DNA from: Bolinopsis microptera
Lineage: Eukaryota; Ctenophora; Tentaculata; Lobata; Bolinopsidae
Direction of reading: 5' to 3'
DNA: 64,000 nt
Assembly (NCBI RefSeq): GCF_026151205.1
Contig: NC_087073.1
Coordinates: 8,347,411-8,411,410 of the forward strand
The notes beneath the pieces are model-generated. The model saw only the letters and a program-made list of their open reading frames with translations, ran no database searches and was not told where the DNA came from. Positions 32,158 to 42,537 of the stretch are shown one piece after another; positions within the stretch are counted from its first letter, which is position 1; each line of letters begins with the position of its first letter. A program made the position numbers and the translations under genes.

Positions 32158-35100
32158 GAGAGGGGAGAGAGAGAGAGAGTTGAACAGTGCGTCTTGTGCT
32201 TACAAAGGTGGACTCACAAGAAATCTGGGCAATATATTTCGTAGGATCCATTGTTACTGAACACAAGGCAAGCAGACCACTTAATATGTCACATCTGTGT
32301 CATAGTTCTGCAATCTGCAGCCACGTGATCAGAGAAACGTGTTTGTTTAACAAAAGCTTGATCCTGCTCGCTATCGGTGGTACCAATGGTTTTAAGAGCC
32401 GAGTGGGTTACAAGGAAGAAAGTAGGAGGAAATCATTGCAAAGTCGGAGTTATCTATGAGATTGCGTAATTTTCTCAGAATTCACCCCACATTATTCGAT
32501 GTATTATGAATAGTTTTGCGATTCGGATACCATTCATTTCCCAGCACAATTACACACTTTCCCCATAGTTTCTGCACCCAGTTTTATGAAACTTTAGCTT
32601 GAACGATATTCCTCTGTAACCCCTCCTCCTTCTCCAGATAAAGGTGTGAACCCCTCGGTTTGTGCTGGATGCCGGTGCCCCATTACCGATCAGTTTATCC
32701 TGCGCGTAGCCCCCAATCTGGAGTGGCACGCTTCCTGTCTGAAGTGCGACGACTGTAATGTAAGCACCAACTATACCAACCTGATCCGCACCCTAATTCT
32801 TGTTTTAACTCCGTCCTTCTGAAAGTTTAACACGTCAAGATTTTCTAAGATTGTTACATGTTTTTAAGCATCTTTATTGGCTTTTAATGTAAGCCCACTT
32901 TCAGAAGTTCCTGGATGAAAACTGTACCTGTTTTATCAGAGAGGGAAAGCCGTACTGTAAAAAGGATTTCGTCCGGTAAGTTCTTTAATGTTCCATTTTG
33001 CAACTATAAACGTTTTCTCTTAAATTTAAACTGGCCAATCTACAGTCTAGAGTATTCTTTGACATTTCTTAGAGAACGCCATCTGTTTACATTAATCTCA
33101 GAAGGTTCGGTGCAAAGTGTCATCGATGTGATCAAGGTTTTTCATCCAACGATTTTGTGATGCGAGTTCGAGAAAATATCTTCCATCTTAGGTTAGTCAT
33201 TTTTTATTTCATTTAATCAAACTGTTAGCTTATCTAATGATTTATTATTTAATTAAGTGGCAGCCCGGGCGACAACTTAAAAGATTCTCTGTGCCACTTT
33301 TTGAATTTTATGGATTATGTAATGAATTTAACAACATATGACATCTAATTGGTGGCATTCACTTTTATCAATTTTGCGAGGTAGACGAATGAGTTGAGAA
33401 GCTCATTCGTCTACCTTATCAAATTATGATCAACCCACTCACAGGAATGAAACTGACAATTATTCAGTTATAATACTTTAACATTTCACTGTAGATTTTG
33501 TTCCTAACTCCACCAAACAGTGGCCTATTTCTCTCTTAGTTCTAAATTTCTAATCATTACAGCTGTTTCCGGTGTAATATGTGCTCAAGGCAGCTGGTTC
33601 CTGGCGAAGAATTCGCTCTGTTACCAGAAGGATTAATATGTGGAACTCACATAAAGCAGCAACATCACCAAGCCCCCATACCTCACGAACCCTTACCAGG
33701 TATAAATAATTCCTTTCAGAGACTAACGTCTGCAGTCTTGACTGAATTTACAGTTAGTACAATTATATAAAACTGTACCTGGCAGTTCGTATAGTTTACA
33801 CTTCGTGCGACCTCTGCGAGGATAGGGTCTGGGGTATTTAAAGGAATCAAACTGTGGTTTGGCTATGGAAATTTTAATAACATTAAATGTTGTTGTATAA
33901 CTTTGCTACATAAAGTCAGTAATAACTTATAAGTTAAATTACCACTTAACCTCATATATATCATGGATCACAAAACCCCAAACAGCATTACAATAATTAG
34001 TTCATTACTTGTTACGATATATATCTGGTCATTTTGAATTGAGTGTCGAACAATTTATCCGTAGCATATTATAAATATAGTACACACAGTTCCCCTACAT
34101 TGCCTTACTTTAATCTCAACATTTGATAAGGATAAAGATCGCTATTAGCAAGCATTACTTAGCAAGGGTTACCTTTATGTTACAACGTGTTTCTTGTCAC
34201 AAAGTAATGTTGTTTTCGAATTGATCTTCAAATTCAATATATATAACCATCCCTGCCGGCTTTGGGTACCGACAAGGTGGTCTTTAACAAGGTCAAGGTG
34301 AGGGCTCCAATTATTTAATATGAGAGAGGAAGTTCATTCATCACAAGCTCCACCCTGATATAGAATGATGTGCTGGATTTTAATTACTTATCATGGATCA
34401 CAGCAAGCTTGGGTTAAAAGATCAAATTAAAGGCGAGCTCTGTGTCTCACATTTAATCTGTGTCTCACACCTTGTCTCTGATTGTCTTGAAGACGTTCTC
34501 TGTATTTTATCAGCATATTCAGGCCGGTTACCAATGATTTAACTCCTTCAGAAAGCAAGCCGCGATCCACAAACACAGGATCGAGTGGTGAACAGAAAAC
34601 AACGAGAGTCAGGACGGTCCTGAACGACAGGCAGCTGCGTATATTACGCACGTGCTATAACAATAACCCGCGACCTGACGCCCTCATGAAAGAACAGATG
34701 ACTAAACTCACTGGTGAGTGTTAATGGACAGGCTTTTGTGTGATTTTATACCTTATAAATTCTCGTAGAACGTTTAACCTTTCCTCTCTTCATTTTATAT
34801 ATCCGAATCAAATATTTGATTAGCTGACTACTGTATTTGGGCAGGCCTGAGCGCGAGAGTGATACGAGTGTGGTTTCAAAACAAGCGTTGTAAGGACAAG
34901 AAAAAAGCTATCGCTGCTGCTTCGGGAGACGATGTCATTTCAAGTTCAGTAGCAGATAGTCCTTCAGAAGACAGACTCAAATCAGGCATGGTCAGTATAG
35001 TATATATATATTTAAACGTATTCTTGATCAGTGATCACTTGTTTTGAATGTTGGTAATCTTCCGATTCCTGTTTTACCCTTTTACTCGATATCAGACATC

Positions 35101-35819
35101 AGGGTTATCAAGATATTTTTCTATACTTAGTTTCTACAACTACAGGACGGATTGAATGAAAAAGATTTCTCCAGTCTTGATTGCTCGCAGATAGACTTTA
35201 ACAACTCCTCAACCAGTACCAGTCCAGCTCTGTCTGCTACAGGTAATGACTAAAGGACTAATGAGCTCCAATTTAATCTTTAACAATTTATAAACATTTC
35301 AAAGAAAATCTTACTTATTTTGTTTGGATTTGATTTGCTGTATATTTTAAACAGTCAGGAAGAAATGTCTCCTTAACGATTTTCGATTGTGGACATGTTT
35401 CTTAAATTGTGGAATTTGCTCTAAAACTCTGAATAAGAAGCAATATAAGACATTTCAATCACGTTTTGCTCATATTAATTTTTAATTAAGGTTTTTAATT
35501 TGAATTCGTCGACATGAGGTTAAATCAGGATCTTGCAGGTGACACCTACTCAATGTACGATGCAACCAAAGATTCGAGATCACTTTGGAACACAGGAGAC
35601 TTCATTCCTTCCTACACCCAGGTACGTTGGGTGTAATCATCAGACGTGATATTATAACAGTGACCATCATTTCGCTGTCTGGTTGAATGGAGGTCATTAT
35701 TCTTGCGGTTAAGGTATGCCAAAATTGAAACAATTATTAACCTCCAAATAAATCAAGTTATTTTTCAGGACGATACAGTGTCGGGACATTTGAGCAGCAG
35801 TTTTGAAGACAACAAGTGA
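27415..35819 (+). CDS. ISL: Islet-class LIM-homeodomain transcription factor
   Basis: Ten exons join in phase to 331 codons: 27415-27451, 32638-32759, 32905-32975, 33102-33191, 33563-33699, 34552-34713, 34845-34990, 35146-35242, 35539-35621 and 35769-35819. All have GT-AG borders, and the short first exon ([12 protein letters not shown]) fits the phase of exon 2. LIM1 spans about 21-74 (zinc ligands C21, C24, H43, C46, C49, C52, C71, D74) and LIM2 about 83-136 (C83, C86, H105, C108, C111, C114, C133, H136). The homeodomain (about 168-227) has [19 protein letters not shown] and [16 protein letters not shown], diagnostic of Islet. The Ser-rich C-terminus is shorter than in vertebrate ISL1 and I see no clear LHX-binding segment. 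In animals Islet proteins specify neuronal and endodermal cell types through LIM-LDB complexes in the nucleus. Intron 1 is 5.2 kb; the others are 122-852 bases. Confidence 0.95.
30532..30554. repeat. (GT)n microsatellite
   Basis: About 11 GT units within Islet intron 1. Confidence 0.85.
32104..32179. repeat. GA-rich microsatellite
   Basis: Imperfect (GA)n/(GGGA)n tract about 500 bases before Islet exon 2. Confidence 0.85.
33379..33416. repeat. 15-bp perfect hairpin in Islet intron 4
   Basis: AGGTAGACGAATGAG and its exact reverse complement with an 8-base loop. The stem is shorter than a usual animal pre-miRNA and no TSD is obvious. Confidence 0.6.
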
Positions 35820-36479
35820 AGTAATCAGAGTTGGACTCTTGTTTTAGCGATTCGATCGAATTTCGATAAAGATTTTGGAGTGATTTGTATATAAGTTGAA
35901 GTTGAGTCAACGCTGTGATTAAATTGCATTGAAGTGTGACTGTGATCTTTAACTACAGATTGCACAGGTTTGAAGATAATCTTGTTGCTCGCCCAACTTT
36001 ATGTAAATCATGTGGAAGTGCTCTTAGTCTTACTAACTCGGGCCATTTTTTGACGCTGATTCTGAACCACTTCCAATGATATAGGTTACAAATACTTCCC
36101 TTAGCGAGAATCTATCATGTCAGATCTGGCGACGAATGCAAATTAAAAATTAATCTTAGGGATTGGGATCGATCTTCGGAAAGAGTAAGGGTTGAGGTTA
36201 GGGATTTCCGAAAATCTTTTCGTTTGGCCAGAATACCATAAAAACTAATCTCACGTGACAATTTTCGGGCGAGCGATTTAGTTAGAGCCTGATCTTGTAG
36301 TTGTAGAATTATCTTGATGAAGATTGAAAGATTCTTTGACAAACATTTGGCATGAGGTGCTTTATATGTGTAATTTTAAATTGTATATTTTATTTCTCTA
36401 CATATGTTAACTGAATCATTGAATTTGATATTTTTCTTTCACTCGGAAACTTAAGTGGTTGCAAAAATATTTTACGGAT
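35820..36479. other. Islet 3' flank
   Basis: Contains the Islet 3' untranslated region, whose end I could not place (no clear AATAAA), followed by AT-rich sequence. No further gene seen. Confidence 0.4.
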
Positions 36480-36587
36480 GATACCCTTGTAGCGCGATGC
36501 ACTACTAGGCCGCGCCGCGCATCTTCTCGCAACCACAGATCGTATGCAGATCGGCGAGATGCGAAGATCGGCGAGATGCGAAGGATT

Positions 36588-36700
36588 TTGACCATTGTTA
36601 ATGATCTGGCCCGGCGCGCGCTACTTCGTAGCTCGTGCCATTTCGAGAAGAAAGTGGCGCGCGCTACTTCGAAGAAATTTAGACGAGTAACATCCGTCAA
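36588..36700 (+). mobile_element. Element B, copy 1
   Basis: 113 bp from TTGACCATTGTTAATG to CATCCGTCAA; the ends are imperfect inverted repeats beginning TTGAC. Flanks GAAGGATT (left) and GTAGGATT (right) match at 7 of 8 bases. The element interrupts a module-F GCGAAGGATTGACATC sequence, intact elsewhere at about 38246. Inside, GGCGCGCGCTACTTCG is repeated. Confidence 0.75.
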
Positions 36701-36868
36701 GTAGGATTGACATCGTGAATCAAATGATACCCGTAAATATTGATTTCAAATATTAGATCCTTCAATGAGGCAATGGTCGGTAGGTTGACCATTTTTATTG
36801 TAGGTTTACAACCTACCAGGACGCGCGCAAATTGTGCTCCTGGGGATCGGAGCTAACTTTTGTTTTAC

Positions 36869-36995
36869 TTGACCATTGTTAATGGTCTGGCCCGGCGCGC
36901 GCTACTTCGTAGCACATAGCACTTGCCATCGGACATTTCGAGAAGAAAGCGGCGCGCGCTACTTCGAAGAAATTTAAACGAGTAACATCCGTCAA
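36869..36995 (+). mobile_element. Element B, copy 2
   Basis: Same ends and orientation as copy 1, with a slightly longer interior. No convincing target duplication around it. Confidence 0.65.
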
Positions 36996-37445
36996 GTCGG
37001 TAAGTTATAAACCTACAATGTACAAAATGAGAATAAAACTTTTAATCTGGTAACACACCGAGATTGTTAACGGGTGATACTGATCGCAACCACCGTAGAT
37101 CGGCGAAATCAGAAATTCGCCACTGGGCCTCGCCGAGCTAGGAAGGATTGACATCATGAATCAAATTGTGTTCATAAAGAAAATGATTCCGCAGAATGAC
37201 AGGCTGAGCGCCGCCCAGTAACATTAACTACGCTGATATATATGTGAATGTGATTGTATGTGTGACGCATTCTTATGTTTGGAGGACTTCGCCGCGCCGT
37301 GCAAACTAGCATTTTTGCGTCGCATCGAAGCATCCGTCGTCGCATCCGGCCGTCTTTTATTCGGCCCGAAATAAAACATTTATTTTTAGGATAACTCTAA
37401 ATCTACGTTGTCTCAAATTGTGCTCCTGGGGATCGGAGCTAACTT

Positions 37446-37569
37446 TTGACGGATGCATTACTCGTCTAAATTTCTTCGAAGTAGCGCGCGCCGCTTTCTT
37501 CTCGAAATGGCCCGACGGCAAGTGCTACGAAGTAGCGCGCGCCGGGCCAAACCATTAACAATGGTCAAA
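37446..37569 (-). mobile_element. Element B, copy 3 (inverted)
   Basis: Reverse-complement copy running from TTGACGGATG to AATGGTCAA. The octamer GCTAACTT occurs just outside both ends (37438-37445 and 37570-37577), a clear target duplication. Confidence 0.75.
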
Positions 37570-37674
37570 GCTAACTTTTGTTTTATGACGTAGGGTAAAA
37601 ATGCATCCGCGGCCCTGGAGAGTTATGGGCAAAAACCGTTTTGGTCCCATGACAGGCTAGTAAAGCTAAAAAGC

Positions 37675-37876
37675 TTGTCATACGTTGTATGACCCGCCGC
37701 GCACGAGTGCGCGGCTCCCCCTGTATCATAGAAACTCTTGTAGGTTTACAACCTACCAGGACGCGCGCCGAGTTGGACTCGTCGACGGTCCAATATATGG
37801 AACAGATATTTTACGAGTATCACCCGTTAAAGAAACTCTACAGGTGAAACGATCATGGGGTCACGACGTGATACAA
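37675..37876 (+). mobile_element. Element C, copy split by element D
   Basis: Starts TTGTCATACGTTGTATGACC and ends CACGACGTGATACAA, with the middle interrupted at 37738-37830 by element D. Without the insert it would be about 110 bp, like the other C copies. It includes a GC-rich hairpin (GCCGCGCAC / GTGCGCGGC). Confidence 0.75.
37738..37830 (+). mobile_element. Element D inside element C
   Basis: 93 bp from TTGTAGGTTTACAACC to GAGTATCACCCGTTAA. AGAAACTC is present directly on both sides (37730-37737 and 37831-37838; the match extends to nine bases if the first T is excluded), and uninterrupted C elements have a single copy there. This is direct evidence of insertion. Confidence 0.82.
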
Positions 37877-37942
37877 AGTAAAGCATGAATTCGATTGTTT
37901 AAGGCTCGTGTTAGGATTTAGGATTGTGCATGTACGTGGTAA

Positions 37943-38016
37943 TTGTATCACGTCGTGATCCCCATCGTCGTTTCACTATAGTATATAGTGAAACGTTGTC
38001 ATAAAACGTATGACAA
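37943..38016 (-). mobile_element. Element C, short inverted copy
   Basis: 74 bp from TTGTATCACG to CGTATGACAA. Flanks CGTGGTAA and CGTGGTTG share their first six bases. The interior contains ACTATAGTATATAGTG, a near palindrome. Confidence 0.65.
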
Positions 38017-38336
38017 CGTGGTTGCTCTAACCAGAGCCCTCTCGCTTGCAGTAGCGCGCGACCGCCGAAGGCGGCAAAGGAAGGTATATTTTGTAGCGCG
38101 ATGCACTACTGGGTCGCGCCGCGCATCAAATATAATTCCTCTCGCAGATCGGCGAGATGCACCACTGAACTGTGCCTTTGCTCTAACCAGAGCCCTCTCG
38201 CTTGCAGTACGTACATGGCTATGTGAAACTGTGCCTCACCGAGCTGCGAAGGATTGACATCGTGAATCAAGGTATATTCTACTTGTGAAACAAGCGCGTC
38301 ACGCAGTACGCGTATACACATGGGTCATGGCTATGT

Positions 38337-38444
38337 TTGTCATACGTTGTATGACCCGCCGCGCACGAAGTGCGCGGCTCCCCCTGTATCGTCAGAACGA
38401 TAAAAACATAGTGAAACGACCGTGGGGGTCGCAACGTGATACAA
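38337..38444 (+). mobile_element. Element C, best-preserved copy
   Basis: 108 bp from TTGTCATACGTTG to CAACGTGATACAA. A perfect octamer GGCTATGT flanks both ends (38329-38336 and 38445-38452). The terminal inverted repeats are imperfect over about 20 bp. Confidence 0.85.
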
Positions 38445-38490
38445 GGCTATGTGAAACAACGTGGTAAGGGTTCCGGTTAAGAATAGCTTC

Positions 38491-38530
38491 GGGGTTATGG
38501 TTGGGGTTAGGGTTGGGATTAGGGTTTATG
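38491..38530 (+). repeat. Degenerate telomere-like G-rich repeat
   Basis: About 40 bases of GGGGTT/TTAGGG variants (GGGGTTAGGGTTGGG) between two inverted C elements. It is too short and degenerate to be a chromosome end, and could fold into a G-quadruplex. Confidence 0.55.
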
Positions 38531-38640
38531 TTGTATCACGTGGTGACCCCCACGGTCGCTTCACTATAGTATTAGTAGAGTTTCGACGATACAGGGGGAG
38601 CCGCGCACTCGTGCGCGGCAGGTCATACAACGTATGACAA
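38531..38640 (-). mobile_element. Element C, inverted copy
   Basis: 110 bp, reverse complement of the copy at 38337-38444 and only 86 bases from it, so the pair could form a long hairpin. Flanks GGTTTATG and GGTTTAAT share six bases; the right flank has since grown into a (TAA)n tract. Confidence 0.75.
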
Positions 38641-38643
38641 GGT

Positions 38644-38644
<1 letters not shown>

Positions 38645-38674
<30 letters not shown>
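38645..38674. repeat. (TAA)n microsatellite
   Basis: About ten TAA units beginning right beside the 3' flank of a C element. Confidence 0.85.
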
Positions 38675-38675
<1 letters not shown>

Positions 38676-38892
38676 CCATAAAAACAAAAAACCAAAGTCA
38701 CGTGATTTTTTTGGGCGAGCGAATTAGTAAAAGCCTTCGGAGATAGACCTCGATTCACGATTTCAATCTTGCGCAGATAACCGTGGTCCAGTGGTGCAAT
38801 GTGCATCTCATCTCGCCGATCTAACTGCTAACAAGGATGAGAAACATTATATTTAATATTTATTTGATGCGCGATGATATAAGACAAATCAC

Positions 38893-38979
38893 TTAACGGG
38901 TGATACTCGTAAAATATCTGTTCCATATATTACGACAAGTCCAACTCGGCGCGCGTCCTGGTAGGTTGTAAACCTACAA
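38893..38979 (-). mobile_element. Element D, inverted copy
   Basis: 87 bp, reverse complement of the D copy at 37738-37830. Flanks CAAATCAC and CTAATCAC match at 7 of 8 bases. Confidence 0.72.
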
Positions 38980-39002
38980 CTAATCACGCGCACGTCGTGA
39001 TT

Positions 39003-39110
39003 AAGACCATTGTTAATGTTCTGGCCTGTCGCGCGCTACTTCGTAGCACTTGTCGAGAAGAAAGCGGCGCGCGCTACTTCGAAGAAATTTAGACGAGTAA
39101 CATCCGTCAA
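39003..39110 (+). mobile_element. Element B, copy 4, abutting a truncated element C
   Basis: B-type sequence ending CATCCGTCAA, immediately followed by a 5'-truncated inverted C copy (39111-39182) ending CGTATGACAA. No TSD could be defined at this fusion. Confidence 0.6.
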
Positions 39111-39190
39111 ACGTCGTGACCCCCACGGTCGTTTCACTGTAGAGATTTCTACGATACAGGCGGGTCATACAACGTATGACAAGGGTATCC

Positions 39191-39272
39191 TTACTGGGCC
39201 GCGCTCAGCCTGTCATTCCGCCAAATCTTTATTATATGTTAATGAACATAATAGCCTGGGGTCCTCAGGTAA
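39191..39272 (+). mobile_element. Element E, copy with perfect target duplication
   Basis: 82 bp from TTACTGGGCCGCGC to CCTCAGGTAA. The octamer GGGTATCC lies on both sides (39183-39190 and 39273-39280). Confidence 0.82.
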
Positions 39273-39330
39273 GGGTATCCTGGGTAATATTTGGAACAAA
39301 TATTTTACGAGTATCACCTGTTAATATAAA

Positions 39331-42300
39331 CCTGCAAGTTGAAGTATTATATTCAAACTCACAATTTTTGAAACTTGTAATTAAGGGAAGAATTTTAATT
39401 TTACGTCATGGGGGTGATTTGGAATCAGCGTTCAAAAATACATCGATGTAGGCAATTGTCATAACCTCAAGCAGGGGTCTTCAGTCTTTTTACAAGATTT
39501 TAATTAACAAATTTGGGAGAGCAATTTGATGGGAGCGGCCGACACCGGGTTAACACGCTTTCCTGAAGATTTATGGGTATCCAACTGAGCTGAGCTGTTT
39601 TGATCCCTTGACAAGCCCGTATAAGGAAGTAGGTCAAATTTCTCCTCAGAGTTGGGATACTGGCAGAGTAGATGCTGTAGCTAATGATTGAGAGTGAGAC
39701 TACAGAGCTACAGGGCCAGGTTCTGGTTAGAGTTTTGATCAGCCATAATAGCCACCAACAGAACGCGTTAAAGTTAGTCACGTGATAGTGAGCGTGAACT
39801 GATTAATCATCTTACGAATATATTTAAATTAATTGTGTAAACAATAATCTATTCTCGATCCAGCATCACGCAGGACAGACAGTGAGATCAGTATAACTAT
39901 ATTCTTTCATCAGGTTTGTATAATGTGTAATAAGGTTATTTATTAAATTATATCATATTTTCTTGGACGGTCATTTGAGCTTCTTTCATTTAGTGGTTGT
40001 TATAGTTTGTAACCTTTGACATATAGCACATGGGCTTAACGAACCATATCCACCCTGGATAGGAGAGCTTATGATTTTACTCATAAACATTAAACTTCCT
40101 CCGAAGCGTAGCAATAAATTGATTAATTTGTTTTTTGCTAGGGCCCAGTGTTATTGCGGGTGTGGTATTTCTTACTGCACACTACCGTGTTTTGGTTACC
40201 CCTCTTTCAATACAATTACATAATTTGGGTTTCGATATGATATACAGGGCTACTGGATATTTGGGCTATATTGGTTATCTCCTTTTATATCTAGGTTTAT
40301 TTAGAGGCATTCAATTATGTCTAATTATGTATTGATTTAGATACATTCACAATTCAACAAGTTTACCATATACTTGTGCACTGTCATGCTGTCACGAGAC
40401 TGTCAAATATTTCGAGTTTAGCTGCGAGTGCGCTTACATGCACAGGGCCTTATCTGTTTAATAATATGTAGGCTGAGGCTTCTTTACTCATTTCATCGTT
40501 GAAGTGTAACTCAAATTATATTTCTCTGCTCTTCGTTACTTTAATATTGATCAATAAAAGAACCGTTGCAGTTGCACTTGCAATCCCTCATTTAGTGTAT
40601 AACGATCCTACGTGTATTAGTGTTAGACCTGTGAACTGACACAGGGTCCAGCCGGATAAACTGTGCATTATGATGAGGAATAAATTTAATTGATTTATCA
40701 TCGATAATAAATACAACAAGAATTTCGCCGCGATTAAACCACGCACGATCAATTTTCCCTACCATGTACCATTAATTCTTTGAAAATTGTGTGACTGGAA
40801 AAAGTGCACCATAGTGCCGAGGCACTATACTAGCTGTCTGGTGGCTAATGTGAAGCTATGTTCTACTTTTATCATATTATATTCAATTATAATATTATGT
40901 AAGTCATTCAGTATTAGTATGAATATGATGCAAATTTACGTCTACTGTATATACTGTATTGCCAAAATTTTTAAAATAAAATTTAGTTGGTAGCATTTTG
41001 ATATTTGGAAAGTAGCACTCAAAAGTCAAAACTCTCGACAGAGCCACTAATTAGTTGAAGGGGACAACATGGAAGATGGCAACTGATAATTGGTACGAAT
41101 CTTTATACCATTGTTTAAACAGCTTCATTTTTCAGCGTAATCTAATTCTGTCGAAAGCCAGAAAGCTCCCTTCCAAATATGACAAGAATTTTAATAATCA
41201 ATAAGATCACGGGTCTTGATTAATGAAGAAATTTCTCTTCTTAGGAGCAACCACACCTGATGTTGCGTACAATTCATTCAGCGATTAGCTGTGCACATGT
41301 GCAAAATGCTCGGTAACGAGCTCGACAACAAGTGAAAATCAAAATGAAGCGCTCAGTTGTGACCTGACCGAGTTTCAGCTATAATAATATCCTTGAATAT
41401 GTACACGACGCGTGCTGAGAGTCCTATAATATAATAATAAGCTGATAGCTCGGTCGGCCATGTGTTTCTGTAAGTGTATCTTGGGCAGCCAGATTAATTG
41501 AATGTCGAATTTTAACCTATAGGCATGTGGTTTGATAGCCCATATCTTTGTAGAAGTAACGTATCGAGTAATCTAAATAGTGGCCGTGCCGGGTTTATTT
41601 GTTTTTAATAACTATACGTATAACTATAAGTATAAGCTAGATTAGAGTCGATCAGCACGGCTCTAAACAGCAATTGCTCAAAACCGTCACATTGTGATCG
41701 CTCTCTGTAATGGAATATGTCTGTACCACGGCTTATATTTAGGCTTAGCGGGCAGGACTCAATCGTTGATAGACAATTTCATTGTCGCCAGCTGAATATT
41801 CATATTACGTTTAGTTGTTAAATGATTTAAGAAAATGAAGTTTAGTAGTCAAATATGCCACTACTAGAACGCTGTTATAGTTGAAAAATGTTTTTCCACT
41901 ATCAAAAGATTGACCCTTGACATGAAATTTGGAGCTTGTCAAACTCAAAAGTTAATTCATGAATCATAACAGTACGTGTCGTTTTCTGTTCACTGACGCG
42001 TTTACATCTCCTATATTCTCCTAGCAATGATATATGACCACTATATTGTCTCCCATGGCTACTAATAGTAATACTATAAGTATAATGACAGTATGAACAA
42101 ATACCGTGACATTATAACAATGCTGCTTGTATTTTGTCTAATAATATCAGCTTAAAAATGCACGTGTTACGGGTTTATCTTGCATCGTTGTACCTGGGTC
42201 TCAAATATACAGCAGTAGCACTAGTATTAAATGGGATGGTCCCTGTTGAGGTGAACTCGTGGGTTAATTTGATTGAGAAAAAGGGATTTGTTAAATGGTG

Positions 42301-42482
42301 GTGCAGGTCTGTTGTTTAATTCACTTTTTGAGCGGACCACGGTCGAAGTTATTAAATAGAACTCTGCTCTGGGTTACTTGTTTACTGATTTAAAAATACG
42401 CTTGTTTAAACGTGTATCCTCTTTGTTATATTTGTTAAGAGACAGATTAATTACATTTCCTATTGACCATGAACTGTGACCT
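39331..42482. other. 3-kb gene-free stretch
   Basis: No recognisable exon on either strand; the few open frames (for example 39500-39781 and 40135-40335) have no domain. AT-rich with scattered AATAAA-like motifs. Intergenic DNA between nest 1 and the spliced GPCR. Confidence 0.45.
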
Positions 42483-42490
42483 ATAAATAT
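42483..42490 (+). promoter_or_regulatory. TATA box of the spliced GPCR
   Basis: TATAAATA 55 bases upstream of the proposed ATG at 42538, which would put the transcription start near 42512 and leave a short leader. Confidence 0.55.
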
Positions 42491-42537
42491 AGGATACAAG
42501 GATAGTGAGAAATCCAACTTGTTCTGAAAAAGACATA

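Larger units (their letters stand above)
27452..32637 (+). other. Large first intron of Islet
   Basis: About 5.2 kb with no recognised exon. It contains a (GT)n run at 30532-30554, a GA-rich microsatellite at 32104-32179 and a short AT run near 29949-29966. The many short open frames have no domain. Its length against the compact later introns makes it the obvious place for intronic enhancers, but nothing in the sequence marks one. Confidence 0.55.
36480..39330. mobile_element. Nest 1 of tiny nested DNA elements
   Basis: A GC-rich mosaic in AT-rich surroundings. I distinguish at least four short modules (B, C, D, E) recurring in both orientations, each about 80-115 bp, with ends that start TT and finish AA. 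Several copies have matching 8-bp flanks, and some sit inside others. A further module containing GCGCGATGCACTACT and GCGAAGGATTGACATC (F) recurs at about 36490, 38090-38275 and, inverted, near 38750-38830. None codes for protein. Individual copies with good borders are listed separately. Confidence 0.8.

Noticed and set aside
27452-32637. Small open frames in Islet intron 1 (for example 28532-28792, 31254-31568)
   Set aside because: No domains, no consistent splice signals, and lengths expected by chance in 5 kb.
38491-38530. True telomere
   Set aside because: Only about 40 bases, degenerate, and surrounded by genes and mobile elements on both sides.
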